Made by a program: the position numbers and the translations under genes | Notes under the pieces: model-generated | The model's database searches: none | What the model saw: the letters and a program-made list of their open reading frames with translations, nothing else | Told to the model about the DNA's origin: nothing | Shown: piece by piece, positions 41,952 through 51,368 of the stretch | How positions within the stretch are numbered: the first letter of the stretch is position 1 | Layout of the letters: each line of letters opens with the position of its first letter | Origin: Bacillus sp. CH30_1T | Lineage (GTDB): Bacteria; Bacillota; Bacilli; Bacillales; Bacillaceae_B | DNA: 64,000 nucleotides | Assembly: GCF_008364765.1 (NCBI RefSeq) | Contig: NZ_VTUY01000008.1 | Span: 62,001 to 126,000 of the forward strand | Direction: 5' to 3'

Positions 41952-44108
41952 TCAGCGTGTGGACTGAGGCCAGACGATTTCGAGTTCATCCCCCTGTTTA
42001 ATTTCTTCATAAAAGGTGGTTTCCTCTCCGTTTTTCAAGAGTATGAAGCTCCCATTCGCATGAGAAGGCATGGTGATTTCAACAGTATTAAATAAGTCCT
42101 GGAAGATAAATGAGCTTATTGGTTGTTCTTCAATTTCAATCGAATCCCCGGAAATTAAACGATCGTCCATTTCAAGTCTGCTGCCATTTCGATAAACACG
42201 GCTGCTCTCTTTCATAAGCTCTACTTTCTTTCCGTTAAAAGTAATGAAGATAGAAGCCCCTGCAGTGAGCTGTTTCTTGGCGAGAAGCTCCTTTACCGTT
42301 GGAGTAAAGCCTGGTTTATATGAAATGACATCACCCTGCTGAATCTTTGATGAAAGCTTCGCCTCAAAACCGTTGATGAATAGCCTCCCACTATAAACAG
42401 GGAAGAAGGTGTCTTTTCCATTGATGGAAATACGATAGGGCTTAGTGCTTTCTAACCACTCTTCATACCCTGAATGCTTTAACACGTCGAAGAGTGATTC
42501 CATCAATTCGATCTGGATACAATCACGGTCCTGAATGGTCTCTTCAAGGGAGGCAGGTTGATTGTTTCTGTAGATGAGAGGAGCTAGTAAAAAAGGATTC
42601 TCATCTATCACAATCTGTTTAGAAGTAGAGGTATCTAATAGATCTCCAATCGTTACGCTTGGTGAAGACCCGTTCTCTCCTTTGTGAACAGTGATAATAT
42701 CGTTATTGTTAATTTTTTCGTCCAGTGCACTAGGCTGACCATTTTTTTCAATAAGAGGTGCCTGACCGTGGCCTCCTGGTAAGGATATATCTTGACCATT
42801 GACTGTTACAAAGAAACCATTCCCTGGAACCCCGTGCCATTTACTTAGTTTTAAGCCCGCAGCCAAAATACAGTCCCCGACCGTTAAGTCCTTAACTTCA
42901 AATAATCGGACCGGTTGATTGTTCACATGGGCAGTGACATATTGAACGGGTGTCTGTTTAGCTGCAATGGCGATTCCGATAGGTGTAACGAGCTCTGGTC
43001 CTTTTGTTACTTCATCCAATATGGTTATATTCTGAATCGCTTCCACGCCTCTTACAGCGACCCGGTTGTGTGGAAGTTGTAAGGATGAGGCTAGTTTGCC
43101 CGGCAGCCCAGGTGTTAAGCTGCCTCCTCCTACAAGCATGACTGCTTGTGGAGGATTCCCATTGTTCAAACGGAGAATCTCCTTAGAAATCTCCCCGGCT
43201 AAACGATCTACAGCTGGACCAATTTTATCAACAACCTCCAGTGCCGGGAAACTCGTTTCAAAACCGAGAATGTCGGTAACCGTAATCTCCTCTCTAGACT
43301 GAAGCTCCCTCTTTGCTTGCTCCGCTAAAGGAAAATCCAGCAACAGTTCATTGCTGATGGCTTCAGTTATTTCATCGCCGGCTGTCGGAACCATCCCATA
43401 GGCAATGATAGTGCCCAGATTTGTAATCGCGATATCGGATGTTCCTGCTCCGATATCAACGAGGGCTACATTGAGTCGTCTCATGGATTCTGGAATCAGC
43501 ACATTAATTGCAGCGATAGGCTCCAAGGTTAAGGCATCCATTTCTAAGCCAGCGCGATTCAGTGCAGCAATTAAGGATTCAACTACTACACGTGGAAGGA
43601 AGGTTGCGATAATCTCGACGGTGGCCTCTTCCCCCTGCTGATCGATGAGACTTCCGATTTCCTCACCATCCAAGCGATAAAATAGGACAGAATAACCAAC
43701 ACAATAATAGTGATAGCCCTTCGTATCATTTTCGTTTTCTGCTGCCAATGCTTGAGCCTGCTGGACAGCACTTAACTCGAGATGAAGAATATCGTTTTTT
43801 TGAAGAAGGGGTTTTCCTTTTATATTTAATGTGGAAGATGCGGTTGCCGTTTTCAGGGCTCTTCCGGCAGCTGCGACACACACTTTATGAAGGGAGCCGT
43901 GTTTCTTCTCCAATTGTGCTTTAATGGAGCAAATGACCTCGGCAACTGCTGGAACGTCATGAATCTGACCATCCAGCATGGCTCTCTTTTTATGCTCTTC
44001 TACTAAAATATCTGAAACTTGAAATATTCCGTTAATTTCTTCTAAAATGATCCCGACGACCGATCGGGTTCCGATGTCCAAAGCAAATATTTTTTGCGTA
44101 TTTTTCAA
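41952..44108 (-). CDS. FtsA/PilM-like actin-fold protein with five C-terminal repeats
   Basis: A 718-residue protein. Residues 1-385 form an FtsA-type actin fold with phosphate loops DIGTRSVVG (11-19) and DIGAGTSDI (218-226) and the adenosine motif GGGSLTPG (328-335). The remaining ~330 residues carry five gap-free 22-residue repeats at 453, 512, 576, 638 and 690, each with an N-(G/N) turn, a hydrophobic residue 6 later, I/L, then (G/N/R)D and alternating beta residues; they look like beta-hairpin or beta-grasp modules. Ordinary FtsA is about 420-440 residues and lies next to ftsZ, so this is a distinct paralogue. Role in division, surface assembly or scaffold not established. Confidence 0.8.
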   Translation of the reverse strand: MKNTQKIFALDIGTRSVVGIILEEINGIFQVSDILVEEHKKRAMLDGQIHDVPAVAEVICSIKAQLEKKHGSLHKVCVAAAGRALKTATASSTLNIKGKPLLQKNDILHLELSAVQQAQALAAENENDTKGYHYYCVGYSVLFYRLDGEEIGSLIDQQGEEATVEIIATFLPRVVVESLIAALNRAGLEMDALTLEPIAAINVLIPESMRRLNVALVDIGAGTSDIAITNLGTIIAYGMVPTAGDEITEAISNELLLDFPLAEQAKRELQSREEITVTDILGFETSFPALEVVDKIGPAVDRLAGEISKEILRLNNGNPPQAVMLVGGGSLTPGLPGKLASSLQLPHNRVAVRGVEAIQNITILDEVTKGPELVTPIGIAIAAKQTPVQYVTAHVNNQPVRLFEVKDLTVGDCILAAGLKLSKWHGVPGNGFFVTVNGQDISLPGGHGQAPLIEKNGQPSALDEKINNNDIITVHKGENGSSPSVTIGDLLDTSTSKQIVIDENPFLLAPLIYRNNQPASLEETIQDRDCIQIELMESLFDVLKHSGYEEWLESTKPYRISINGKDTFFPVYSGRLFINGFEAKLSSKIQQGDVISYKPGFTPTVKELLAKKQLTAGASIFITFNGKKVELMKESSRVYRNGSRLEMDDRLISGDSIEIEEQPISSFIFQDLFNTVEITMPSHANGSFILLKNGEETTFYEEIKQGDELEIVWPQSTR

Positions 44109-44313
44109 TTAGTATTCACCCACTTTAGCCTATTCTCATACAATACTAAAATACTTTAGTGCTTAAAAGCGTCTAATTAATAAAGAATTTTATCGTGACA
44201 TTTTGGATATGTTCTATTATAATAAGTTTCAATATCAAAAATGTATCATACTTTCTTAAAACTATAACAGTTTTTACGTATGAACAGGATAAAAAAAGAA
44301 AGGGTGCTGTATT

Positions 44314-45390
44314 GTGAGTAATCAAGAGCTCGATCAATTACGAAAACAAGTAGACGAGATGAACTTAAAACTATTAGACACCATTAATGAACGTGCTAAA
44401 CTAGTTCAGGAAATCGGGCGTGTCAAGGAGACTCAGGGAGTATACCGCTATGATCCTGTTCGTGAAAGAGGAATGCTTGACCTGATCAAAGAAAATAATA
44501 ATGGTCCATTTGAACATTCGACCGTTGAACATATTTTTAAAGAAATCTTTAAAGCCGGGTTGGAGCTTCAAAAAGACGATCACCGTAAAGCACTGCTTGT
44601 TTCCCGTAAAAAGAAACCGGATGATACAATTGTAACGATCAATGGAGATTCAATTGGAGACGGAAAGCCTCACTTCATTTTCGGTCCATGTGCGGTTGAA
44701 TCTTACGAGCAAGTAGCAGAAGTGGCAAAAGCGGTTAAAGCAAAAGGACTTAAATTGCTGCGAGGCGGAGCGTTCAAACCGAGAACGTCACCTTATGACT
44801 TCCAGGGCCTCGGGATCGAAGGATTAAAAATTCTTAAAAAAGTGGCGGATGAATATGATTTGGCTGTCGTCAGTGAAATCGTAAATCCAGCCGATATTGA
44901 ACCCGCATTGGAATACATTGATGTGATTCAAATCGGTGCGAGAAATATGCAAAACTTCGAGTTGTTAAAAGCAGCAGGAGCAGTGAAGAAGCCCGTATTA
45001 CTTAAACGCGGTTTAGCTGCAACGATCGATGAGTTCATCAACGCTGCTGAATATATCATTTCACAAGGAAATGGAGACATCATCCTTTGTGAGCGTGGAA
45101 TTCGTACGTACGAAAAAGCGACAAGAAACACATTGGACATTTCAGCTGTCCCAATTCTTAAGCAAGAAACGCATCTGCCAGTATTCGTGGATGTAACGCA
45201 CTCAACCGGACGCAGAGATCTGTTGCTTCCAACTGCGAAAGCAGCACTTGCCATCGGTGCAGATGGTGTAATGGCTGAGGTTCATCCTGATCCTGCCGTT
45301 GCCTTATCCGATTCTGCCCAACAAATGGATTTAGATCAATTTGATCATTTCTATCAGGAGCTGTTAAAAGGAAGAACGATCGAAGTATAA
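44314..45390 (+). CDS. aroA: Chorismate mutase-DAHP synthase
   Basis: A 358-residue fusion. Residues 1-90 are an AroQ-type chorismate mutase helix bundle ([31 protein letters not shown]), and the rest is the type I-beta DAHP synthase that condenses PEP and erythrose-4-phosphate; [33 protein letters not shown] and [12 protein letters not shown] are present. The mutase domain confers prephenate/chorismate feedback in B. subtilis AroA. GTG start after AAAGGGTG. Ends with its own terminator. Confidence 0.96.
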   Translation: MSNQELDQLRKQVDEMNLKLLDTINERAKLVQEIGRVKETQGVYRYDPVRERGMLDLIKENNNGPFEHSTVEHIFKEIFKAGLELQKDDHRKALLVSRKKKPDDTIVTINGDSIGDGKPHFIFGPCAVESYEQVAEVAKAVKAKGLKLLRGGAFKPRTSPYDFQGLGIEGLKILKKVADEYDLAVVSEIVNPADIEPALEYIDVIQIGARNMQNFELLKAAGAVKKPVLLKRGLAATIDEFINAAEYIISQGNGDIILCERGIRTYEKATRNTLDISAVPILKQETHLPVFVDVTHSTGRRDLLLPTAKAALAIGADGVMAEVHPDPAVALSDSAQQMDLDQFDHFYQELLKGRTIEV

Positions 45391-45402
45391 TATATAAAAG
45401 AG

Positions 45403-45441
45403 AAGGGTTGGATCCTATTTATGGGGTTCAACCCTTTGTTT
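45403..45441 (+). terminator. Terminator of aroA
   Basis: AAGGGTTG pairs with CAACCCTT, followed by TGTTTTTG. Confidence 0.8.
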
Positions 45442-45560
45442 TTGATTTTCAAAAAGATTTTATGCTGTCATTGTGAGTGTATTTTGTAAGGAAAGCCTTT
45501 TTGAGCAGACTACGAACGAAGTAATTAGTGAATTTCAGGTGAACTATCCGATCATCATTG

Positions 45561-45660
45561 AGGATATCGGCAAAAATTTCATTTTAACGGCGAAATTCCG
45601 ATTTTAACGGCGAAATCTCGTATATAACGGCGAAATTCTAAATATATCGACGAAACGCAT
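45561..45660. repeat. Intergenic array, 5 units of 20 bp
   Basis: Units start at 45561, 45581, 45601, 45621 and 45641 with an exact 20-bp period; three contain AACGGCGAAATT or AACGGCGAAATC, and the outer two are diverged (TCGGCAAAAATT, TCGACGAAACGC). The core GGCGAAATT recalls the CAGCGAAATT of the array at 4541. Intergenic between aroA and ccpA. Confidence 0.85.
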
Positions 45661-45858
45661 ACTCTTCTCCAGTAAGCCTGTATTCTGGTCGCCGATTTTT
45701 CTGCATGCTATAATGAACTTTTTATTAAAATAAGGCGGAGTCGTTGCACGAAAATAGAGACTATCGTATGATTATCATGGTAATTGCAGATAAATAACCT
45801 ATATACATTGAAAAAACACTAACGTGAATATAATTATGTGCATTTTTTAACAAACTAT

Positions 45859-45897
45859 TGTAATCGCTTTTTTCTTTAGGTTTATTTAGTGTAAAAT
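45859..45897 (+). promoter_or_regulatory. ccpA promoter region with candidate cre
   Basis: TGTAATCGCTTTTT (45859-45872) resembles the CcpA operator TGWAARCGYTWNCW with two mismatches and covers the expected -35 of a TAAAAT -10 at 45892-45897. It suggests autorepression. The rest of the gap from the array to here is AT-rich without other features. Confidence 0.45.
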
Positions 45898-45937
45898 AAG
45901 ATAAATAAATGAGTAGAAGAGTAAAGGAGAGTTAGCT

Positions 45938-46936
45938 ATGAACGTTACAATATATGATGTAGCAAGAGAAGCAAATGTTTCCATGGCGACCGTTTCACGT
46001 GTTGTCAACGGAAATCCCAATGTAAAGCCGGCAACAAGAAAGAAAGTACTGGAGGTCATTTCCCGCCTTGGATATCGTCCGAATGCAGTAGCAAGGGGAC
46101 TTGCAAGTAAGAAAACAACAACGGTCGGAGTCATCATTCCGGATATCTCTAATATTTTCTATGCGGAATTGGCACGTGGAATTGAAGATATCGCAACCAT
46201 GTACAAATACAATATTATCTTAAGTAACTCGGATCAAAATGCGGAGAAGGAACTTCATCTTCTTAACACGATGCTTGGTAAACAAGTGGACGGAATTCTG
46301 TTCCTTGGCGGGCACATTTCCGAGGAACATGTCCAGGAATTCGAACGTTCCCCGGTTCCAATCGTATTAGCTGGAGCTGTGGAAGAAACAAGCAAGGTTC
46401 CTTCAGTTAATATCGACTACAAAGCGGCTTCCTACGATGCTGTTACGGAATTGTTGGAAAAAGGACATAAGCGTATCGGATTTGTAAGTGGTCCTTTCCA
46501 CGATACAATCAACATGAAGTTTAAATTAGAAGGGTATCGTGAGGCACTCGCTAAAGCCGGAGTTGAATATAGTGACGACCTGGTGGTTGAAGGTGAGTAC
46601 ACGTATGATTCAGGACTTGAAGCCTGGCAGAGGTTTTCTGAGCTTGAGGATAAGCCGACCGCTATATTCGTCGGAAATGATGAGACGGCTCTTGGAGTCG
46701 TTCACGGTGCGCAGGATCAAAACGTGTCCATTCCTGATGAAGTTGAAGTGATCAGCTTCGATAACACAAGATTGGCGCTTATGGTTCGACCACAGTTAAC
46801 TTCCGTTGTTCAGCCTTTATATGATATCGGGGCTGTGGCGATGAGATTATTAACGAAATATATGAACAAAGAAACGGTTGAAGAATCTACAGTTGTTCTT
46901 CCTCATCGAATTGAACATCGGAACTCAACAAAATAA
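45938..46936 (+). CDS. ccpA: Catabolite control protein A
   Basis: LacI-family regulator of 332 residues. The N-terminal [25 protein letters not shown] and hinge [14 protein letters not shown] are followed by the periplasmic-binding-like core, including the segments for HPr-Ser46-P contact. It binds cre sites to repress or activate carbon-catabolic genes when glycolytic flux is high. AAAGGAGAG precedes the ATG. It sits upstream of motPS, as in B. subtilis. Confidence 0.97.
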   Translation: MNVTIYDVAREANVSMATVSRVVNGNPNVKPATRKKVLEVISRLGYRPNAVARGLASKKTTTVGVIIPDISNIFYAELARGIEDIATMYKYNIILSNSDQNAEKELHLLNTMLGKQVDGILFLGGHISEEHVQEFERSPVPIVLAGAVEETSKVPSVNIDYKAASYDAVTELLEKGHKRIGFVSGPFHDTINMKFKLEGYREALAKAGVEYSDDLVVEGEYTYDSGLEAWQRFSELEDKPTAIFVGNDETALGVVHGAQDQNVSIPDEVEVISFDNTRLALMVRPQLTSVVQPLYDIGAVAMRLLTKYMNKETVEESTVVLPHRIEHRNSTK

Positions 46937-46939
46937 GAA

Positions 46940-46981
46940 GTTTGTCGATATAAGAGATAAAGACAAACAGAACTTTTTTTT
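46940..46981 (+). terminator. Weak hairpin between ccpA and motP
   Basis: GTTTGTC (46940-46946) pairs with GACAAAC (46962-46968), but five bases separate the stem from the T-run, so it probably attenuates rather than stops transcription into motPS. I recall a similar stem-loop limiting motPS expression in B. subtilis. Confidence 0.6.
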
Positions 46982-46996
46982 GTAGGGAGAGTCAAA

Positions 46997-47812
46997 ATGA
47001 AAAAGCTTGATGTTCTTACACCAATCGGGGTTGTAGTAGGGTTTCTATTCGTTGCTTTCGCCATCATTACGAACGCTGGTGTTACAGGCTTCAGTTCCTT
47101 TGTGGATCTGCCATCTATGTTTGTTGTGATAGGCGGGTTGATCGCTGCCATGCTGGTCAGTTTCTCTATTAAGGAATTGAAGCAACTGGGGAAAGTGATG
47201 AGAGAATCCTTTCGTGACGAGGAATACGATCTTCAGGGCCTCATTCGCACGTTTGTGACCCTATCAGAAAAAGCGAGACGTGAAGGCCTTCTCGCTTTAG
47301 AGGCGGAAGTGGAAGAGGTTGAGGATCCTTTCATTCGAAAAGGAGTCCTGTTAGCCGTCGATGGAATTGAGCAGGACGTGATTGTGGATATCATGAATGC
47401 CGAAATCATCGCTTTAGAAGAGCGGCATCGTAAAAATAAAAGTTTACTGGACAAGGCGGGGGAATATGCACCTGCCTGGGGGATGATCGGTACCTTGATT
47501 GGTCTCGTACTGATGTTAAAGAATTTAAATGATCCAGCGTCATTAGGGCCTAATATGGCCATCGCCTTATTAACGACTCTATATGGTTCGATCCTTGCAA
47601 ACCTTGTCTTCTTACCAATGGCATCCAAATTAGCGATGAAAACAGAAAAAGAAGTGTTTATGAAACAAATCGTGATTGAAGGTGTCGTCGGTGTACAATC
47701 CGGTCAAAATCCAAAAATATTGGAAGAGAAACTGAGAGTGTTCTTATCCAATGAGGAACTGGAGATGTACTCTGGCAGGAAGCAAGGGGAGGCAACATTC
47801 GATGAAGCGTAG
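46997..47812 (+). CDS. motP: Flagellar stator MotP (MotA family)
   Basis: A 271-residue MotA-type stator subunit with four membrane segments and a cytoplasmic loop (EALLALEAEVEEVEDPFIRKGVLLAVDG) that touches the flagellar switch. The last membrane segments contain GEYAPAWGMIGTLIGLVLML and MAIALLTTLYGSILANL. With MotS it forms the sodium-driven stator in bacilli, distinct from proton-driven MotAB. GTAGGGAGAG precedes the ATG. Confidence 0.93.
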   Translation: MKKLDVLTPIGVVVGFLFVAFAIITNAGVTGFSSFVDLPSMFVVIGGLIAAMLVSFSIKELKQLGKVMRESFRDEEYDLQGLIRTFVTLSEKARREGLLALEAEVEEVEDPFIRKGVLLAVDGIEQDVIVDIMNAEIIALEERHRKNKSLLDKAGEYAPAWGMIGTLIGLVLMLKNLNDPASLGPNMAIALLTTLYGSILANLVFLPMASKLAMKTEKEVFMKQIVIEGVVGVQSGQNPKILEEKLRVFLSNEELEMYSGRKQGEATFDEA

Positions 47813-48539
47813 ACGAAGACATGTGTCTCAGCCTACGGGTGCACCGAAATGGATAGTAACCTTTTCTGATCTCATTACTCTTATTCTCGTATTCTTTATT
47901 TTACTATTTTCCATGTCTCAAATTGATATCGTGAAATTTAGGACCATCGCTGATTCCTTTCAGCAGCGTCAAATACTTGAGTTTTACCCTTCTGTCATTC
48001 CATTCGAGAATCCTTCAGCTGAACCTGAAATGGAGATGGAGAAAACTCAGCCTCAAAGCAGTGAGGAAACCGATAAAGAGTTGAATCAGCTTTTAGCCGA
48101 TATTCAAAGCTACTTAAATGAAAACAAACTAAGTGACGTTGTAGTGGCCACAAGAACCGAGCGCGGAGTTGTGCTGGTCCTTCAGGAGCAAACACTGTTC
48201 GCTTCAGGGGAAGCAACGGTCCTTGAGGACGCTTATCCGTTCTTAAATAAAGTGGGCGATCTTTTATCGAGGATCCCAAACTTCGTGAAAGTGGAGGGAC
48301 ATACGGATAATCGTCCCATCGGTACATATCGATTCCCATCAAACTGGGAGCTCTCCTCTGCAAGGGCAAGCAGTGTGATCCGGTATCTCGTTCAAACCGA
48401 AAACTTAGATCCGAAGCGCTTCATTGCCGTTGGATATGGGGACACTCGACCAATTGCCCCCAATGACACAAGGGAAAATCTTCAAAAAAACAGGCGTGTG
48501 GAAGTGATCATAACAGATCCTGCATATGAGGAACAATAA
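47802..48539 (+). CDS. motS: Flagellar stator MotS (MotB family)
   Basis: A 245-residue MotB-type subunit. After a basic tip (KRRRRH) comes one membrane helix with the ion-binding Asp23 in TFSDLITLILVFFILL; V30, a Val in this helix, is the residue type I recall as linked to sodium coupling in MotS. The C-terminal OmpA-like peptidoglycan-binding domain has VEGHTDNRPI and NWELSSARASSVIRYL. ATG 47802 follows AGGGGAGG and overlaps motP by 11 nt; a reading from 47751 would add unconserved residues. Confidence 0.93.
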   Translation: MKRRRRHVSQPTGAPKWIVTFSDLITLILVFFILLFSMSQIDIVKFRTIADSFQQRQILEFYPSVIPFENPSAEPEMEMEKTQPQSSEETDKELNQLLADIQSYLNENKLSDVVVATRTERGVVLVLQEQTLFASGEATVLEDAYPFLNKVGDLLSRIPNFVKVEGHTDNRPIGTYRFPSNWELSSARASSVIRYLVQTENLDPKRFIAVGYGDTRPIAPNDTRENLQKNRRVEVIITDPAYEEQ

Positions 48540-48540
48540 A

Positions 48541-48583
48541 AACCAAGGACTTCTCAATGTGATGAGAGGACCTTGGTTTTTTA
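48541..48583 (+). terminator. Terminator of motPS
   Basis: AACCAAGG and CCTTGGTT pair with an inner CTCA/TGAG stem, followed by TTTTTT. Confidence 0.85.
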
Positions 48584-48626
48584 AAATAGATTCGTAGAGT
48601 TATGAAATACTTACCCCTTCATCCCA

Positions 48627-49802
48627 TTAACTCCCCGGTTTTTGCCTGAGCTGCTGTCGGATGGAGTATAGGGCTTTCTCTACGGTTTGCTTATTCTTCT
48701 CCGTGATTTCGCCTTTTCTCGGAATCGGCTTGTAAATGTCAGGTCTATCCCACCATTCATTTGGCAAGGTGACCCCTGCTTTACTTTGCCAGCGATCCGT
48801 CCATTTCCCAGGGAAGGAAGAGGCAAGGTCCATTCGACCGGTCATCTGCATCCAAATCATGCTCCAGGCTCTTGGGACGACTCTCCAAATGTCATAGCCG
48901 CCACCACCAACGGCAATCCATTTACCTTCGCAATACTCATGAGCAAGCTCATGGGCGATACGAGGGATATCCCGGTATATATTCATGGTAGCCGAAAGGT
49001 GGGTGAGTGGATCATAATAATGGGCATCTGCCCCGTTTTGAGTCAAAATGACGTCGGGCTTGAAGAATTCAATTACTTCGCGAAAGGAAGTTTCGTAAGC
49101 TTCTAGCCACGACTCATCCTCTGTAAAGGCATCGAGTGGGATATTGAACGAATACCCATAGCCTTTTCCGTGACCGCGTTCATTAATATTACCTGTTCCT
49201 GGGAAGAGGTAGCGACCCGTCTCATGGATGGAAAGGGTACACACGTCCGGATCATCGTAAAAGGACCACTGAACGCCATCTCCGTGATGAGCATCTGTAT
49301 CGACGTATAGGACCCGGGCACCGTACTTTTCCTGCAAGTAGCGGATTGCCACCGAACTGTCGTTATAAATACAGAAGCCTGATGCTTTACCTTTGAAACC
49401 ATGATGCAGACCACCACCGAGATGGAGGGCATGCTTCGCTTTTCCCGTCATGACAAGATCAACAGCCGTCAACGTCCCGCCTACCAAATAAGCACTCGCT
49501 TCATGCATTCCTTGAAACATCGGGGTATCTTCTGTACCAATTCCAAACCCTTCTGCCTGATCTTGAGAGAGTTGGCCGACACTCGCTCTCTTGACGGCGT
49601 TTACATAATTGGGATCATGATTAAGAAATAACTCTTCATCGGTAGCCATTCGTGGTGGAACGATTTCATCTGATTGAAGAGCATTTGCTTCTTTGAGTAA
49701 ATCCATCGTCAAGGTCAATCGGGTTTGATTGAAGGGATGCTCATCAGAGAACCGATACCCCAGGAGTTCGTCTGAATAGATGAAAACAGCATCTTTTGTC
49801 AT
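48627..49802 (-). CDS. acuC: Acetoin utilization / protein deacetylase AcuC
   Basis: Class I/II histone-deacetylase-fold hydrolase of 391 residues. The zinc site DTDAHHGDGVQWSFYDD and the His-rich loop LHLGGGLHHGFKGKASGFCIYND are intact, with TQNGADAHYYDPL near the active tunnel. In B. subtilis AcuC removes the acetyl group that AcuA places on AcsA. ATG 49802 overlaps the acuB stop by 4 nt, so the pair is translationally coupled; a start 9 codons earlier is less likely. Confidence 0.94.
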   Translation of the reverse strand: MTKDAVFIYSDELLGYRFSDEHPFNQTRLTLTMDLLKEANALQSDEIVPPRMATDEELFLNHDPNYVNAVKRASVGQLSQDQAEGFGIGTEDTPMFQGMHEASAYLVGGTLTAVDLVMTGKAKHALHLGGGLHHGFKGKASGFCIYNDSSVAIRYLQEKYGARVLYVDTDAHHGDGVQWSFYDDPDVCTLSIHETGRYLFPGTGNINERGHGKGYGYSFNIPLDAFTEDESWLEAYETSFREVIEFFKPDVILTQNGADAHYYDPLTHLSATMNIYRDIPRIAHELAHEYCEGKWIAVGGGGYDIWRVVPRAWSMIWMQMTGRMDLASSFPGKWTDRWQSKAGVTLPNEWWDRPDIYKPIPRKGEITEKNKQTVEKALYSIRQQLRQKPGS

Positions 49803-50446
49803 GTGGAGATTCCTGGCATGTTTGGCCATAACACGTCATATCCTTCTCTCTTTAGATCATTGATCACATTCATCGGATTCATCGTTCTTACTCGGAACAC
49901 AAGGATTTTATACTGTTCGTCCTTTTTATCCGGATACACAAGTACACTTTGAATATTGGAGTTATTCCTTCTGATGATACCGGCTACCTCGTAAAGAATG
50001 CCCGCTTTATGTGGGACTTTCACTTCGATTTGAGAGCCGGGCTGATGGGCTCCCGTCAGTTGAATGAGCGTGTACAACAGGTCGGTTTCAGTAATGATTC
50101 CGACCAGCTTCCTTTCCTTCAAAATAGGGAGGCAGCTGATCCGGTGCTCATAAAAGAGAGCCGCAACCTCTTCGACAAAATCGAGAGGATGACCTGTGAT
50201 CACATCTTTCTTCATGATCAATTTAAGAGGATTCTGTAATTCACTGGTTGTAGACTCATCATGAAAAATAGATGGGGTACCGTCTTTTACATCACGGTCA
50301 CTCACGATCCCGATCACTTCCATATCATGATTGGTAATCGGTATATGCTTGATCTTCTTCTCCCGCATTAATTTTATGGCTGTTTCAATTGTATCGTCTG
50401 CCTTTAATGTTTCGACTTTCGTTTTCATAATTTCTTCTACAATCAC
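49799..50446 (-). CDS. acuB: AcuB, CBS-ACT domain protein
   Basis: A 215-residue protein of the acetoin/acetate cluster. Two CBS motifs cover residues 1-135 (IMKTKVETLKADDTIETAIKLM; IMKKDVITGHPLDFVEEVAALF), then an ACT-like domain (KVPHKAGILYEVAGIIRRNN). CBS pairs sense adenylates; the exact role in AcsA control is unclear. GTG 50446 is chosen because homologues begin with IVEEIM and AAAGGGG stands 8 nt upstream. Confidence 0.92.
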   Translation of the reverse strand: MIVEEIMKTKVETLKADDTIETAIKLMREKKIKHIPITNHDMEVIGIVSDRDVKDGTPSIFHDESTTSELQNPLKLIMKKDVITGHPLDFVEEVAALFYEHRISCLPILKERKLVGIITETDLLYTLIQLTGAHQPGSQIEVKVPHKAGILYEVAGIIRRNNSNIQSVLVYPDKKDEQYKILVFRVRTMNPMNVINDLKREGYDVLWPNMPGIST

Positions 50447-50482
50447 GTTCTCCACCCCTTTAGAAAACTTGTCAGAATTCCA

Positions 50483-51115
50483 TTAATACATAAAACGATT
50501 CATAAACCTCAGTTGATCAAATCGTTGGATGGAATCCGGGTCCACTCTCGTACCAATTCTCGCCATTAAACAATTCGCTGGATGGGAACTGATTTCAGGG
50601 TCATCCGTTGCGTAATATTCCAATCCGCCGGCGTTCATCATTTTTTCCATCACTTTACGATATTCCCACACGTTCAGGCCGGTTCCTTTGAGGTCCCAGT
50701 GCCAATAATATTCAGTCGTAATGACGATGTAGTCTTCCATATGATCATCCATCATGGAAACCTTTAAAAGATTTTTTCCGACGGAAGCCCCGCGGAATTT
50801 AGGGATGACCTCGATTGCTCCAAGCTCAATCAGATTTTCCATTTTTCCTTGAGACCAGCGTTCAAGTGGATCAGGATATAAATATGTAACATAGCCTACA
50901 ATCGTATGATGATCTCTCGCGATAAGGATTCGGCCTTCCGGTAAACCGGCAATCTCTACAAGGGCTTTATGCTGCTGGGCAGGAGGTCTGAATGCGACCA
51001 AGTCCTCGTGAAAGTCTAGCCTGGCTAATTCTTCAGCGGAAATCGGACCTTCAATAATGATATTTCCCTTTGTTGTTTTCAATTCTGTTGCATTATAGGT
51101 TTTTTTTAATTTCAT
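50483..51115 (-). CDS. acuA: Protein acetyltransferase AcuA
   Basis: A 210-residue GNAT enzyme that acetylates, and inactivates, acetyl-CoA synthetase AcsA in B. subtilis. The acetyl-CoA loop appears as VIPKFRGASVGKNLLKVS (R-G-x-x-V/G type). AGGTGGTG precedes the ATG. First gene of acuABC, divergent from its target gene acsA. Confidence 0.94.
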   Translation of the reverse strand: MKLKKTYNATELKTTKGNIIIEGPISAEELARLDFHEDLVAFRPPAQQHKALVEIAGLPEGRILIARDHHTIVGYVTYLYPDPLERWSQGKMENLIELGAIEVIPKFRGASVGKNLLKVSMMDDHMEDYIVITTEYYWHWDLKGTGLNVWEYRKVMEKMMNAGGLEYYATDDPEISSHPANCLMARIGTRVDPDSIQRFDQLRFMNRFMY

Positions 51116-51147
51116 CTGGACACCACCTAAAGATATTCCTCAAGTCC

Positions 51148-51201
51148 ATTATACATGAAATTAAAAAATGTATAGCGCTTTCACGAAATTTTCAGACGTT
51201 T
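51148..51201 (-). promoter_or_regulatory. acuABC promoter with cre and candidate CodY site
   Basis: On the minus strand TATAAT lies at 51153-51148. A strong cre, TGTATAGCGCTTTCA at 51169-51183 (minus strand TGAAAGCGCTATACA), covers its -35 area. Adjacent at 51187-51201 AATTTTCAGACGTTT has a perfect left half of the CodY box. Both regulators are known for acu/acsA in B. subtilis. Confidence 0.7.
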
Positions 51202-51303
51202 GAAGTGGGGAAGCTATTTTGCAATACCTATCTAGAACAAGGGTTTGAAGAGTTATTACTCGAAACGCAGAAAAGAGCACCTTGTGGCAGATTTTTTAAA
51301 AAA

Positions 51304-51332
51304 TTGAGAAAATATTAAATTTATACTATAAT
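51304..51332 (+). promoter_or_regulatory. sigma-A promoter of acsA
   Basis: TTGAGA (51304-51309), 17 bp, TATAAT (51327-51332). Confidence 0.8.
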
Positions 51333-51368
51333 AAGATTGTAATTTCTTACATAAGGGGGATGCGGTAT

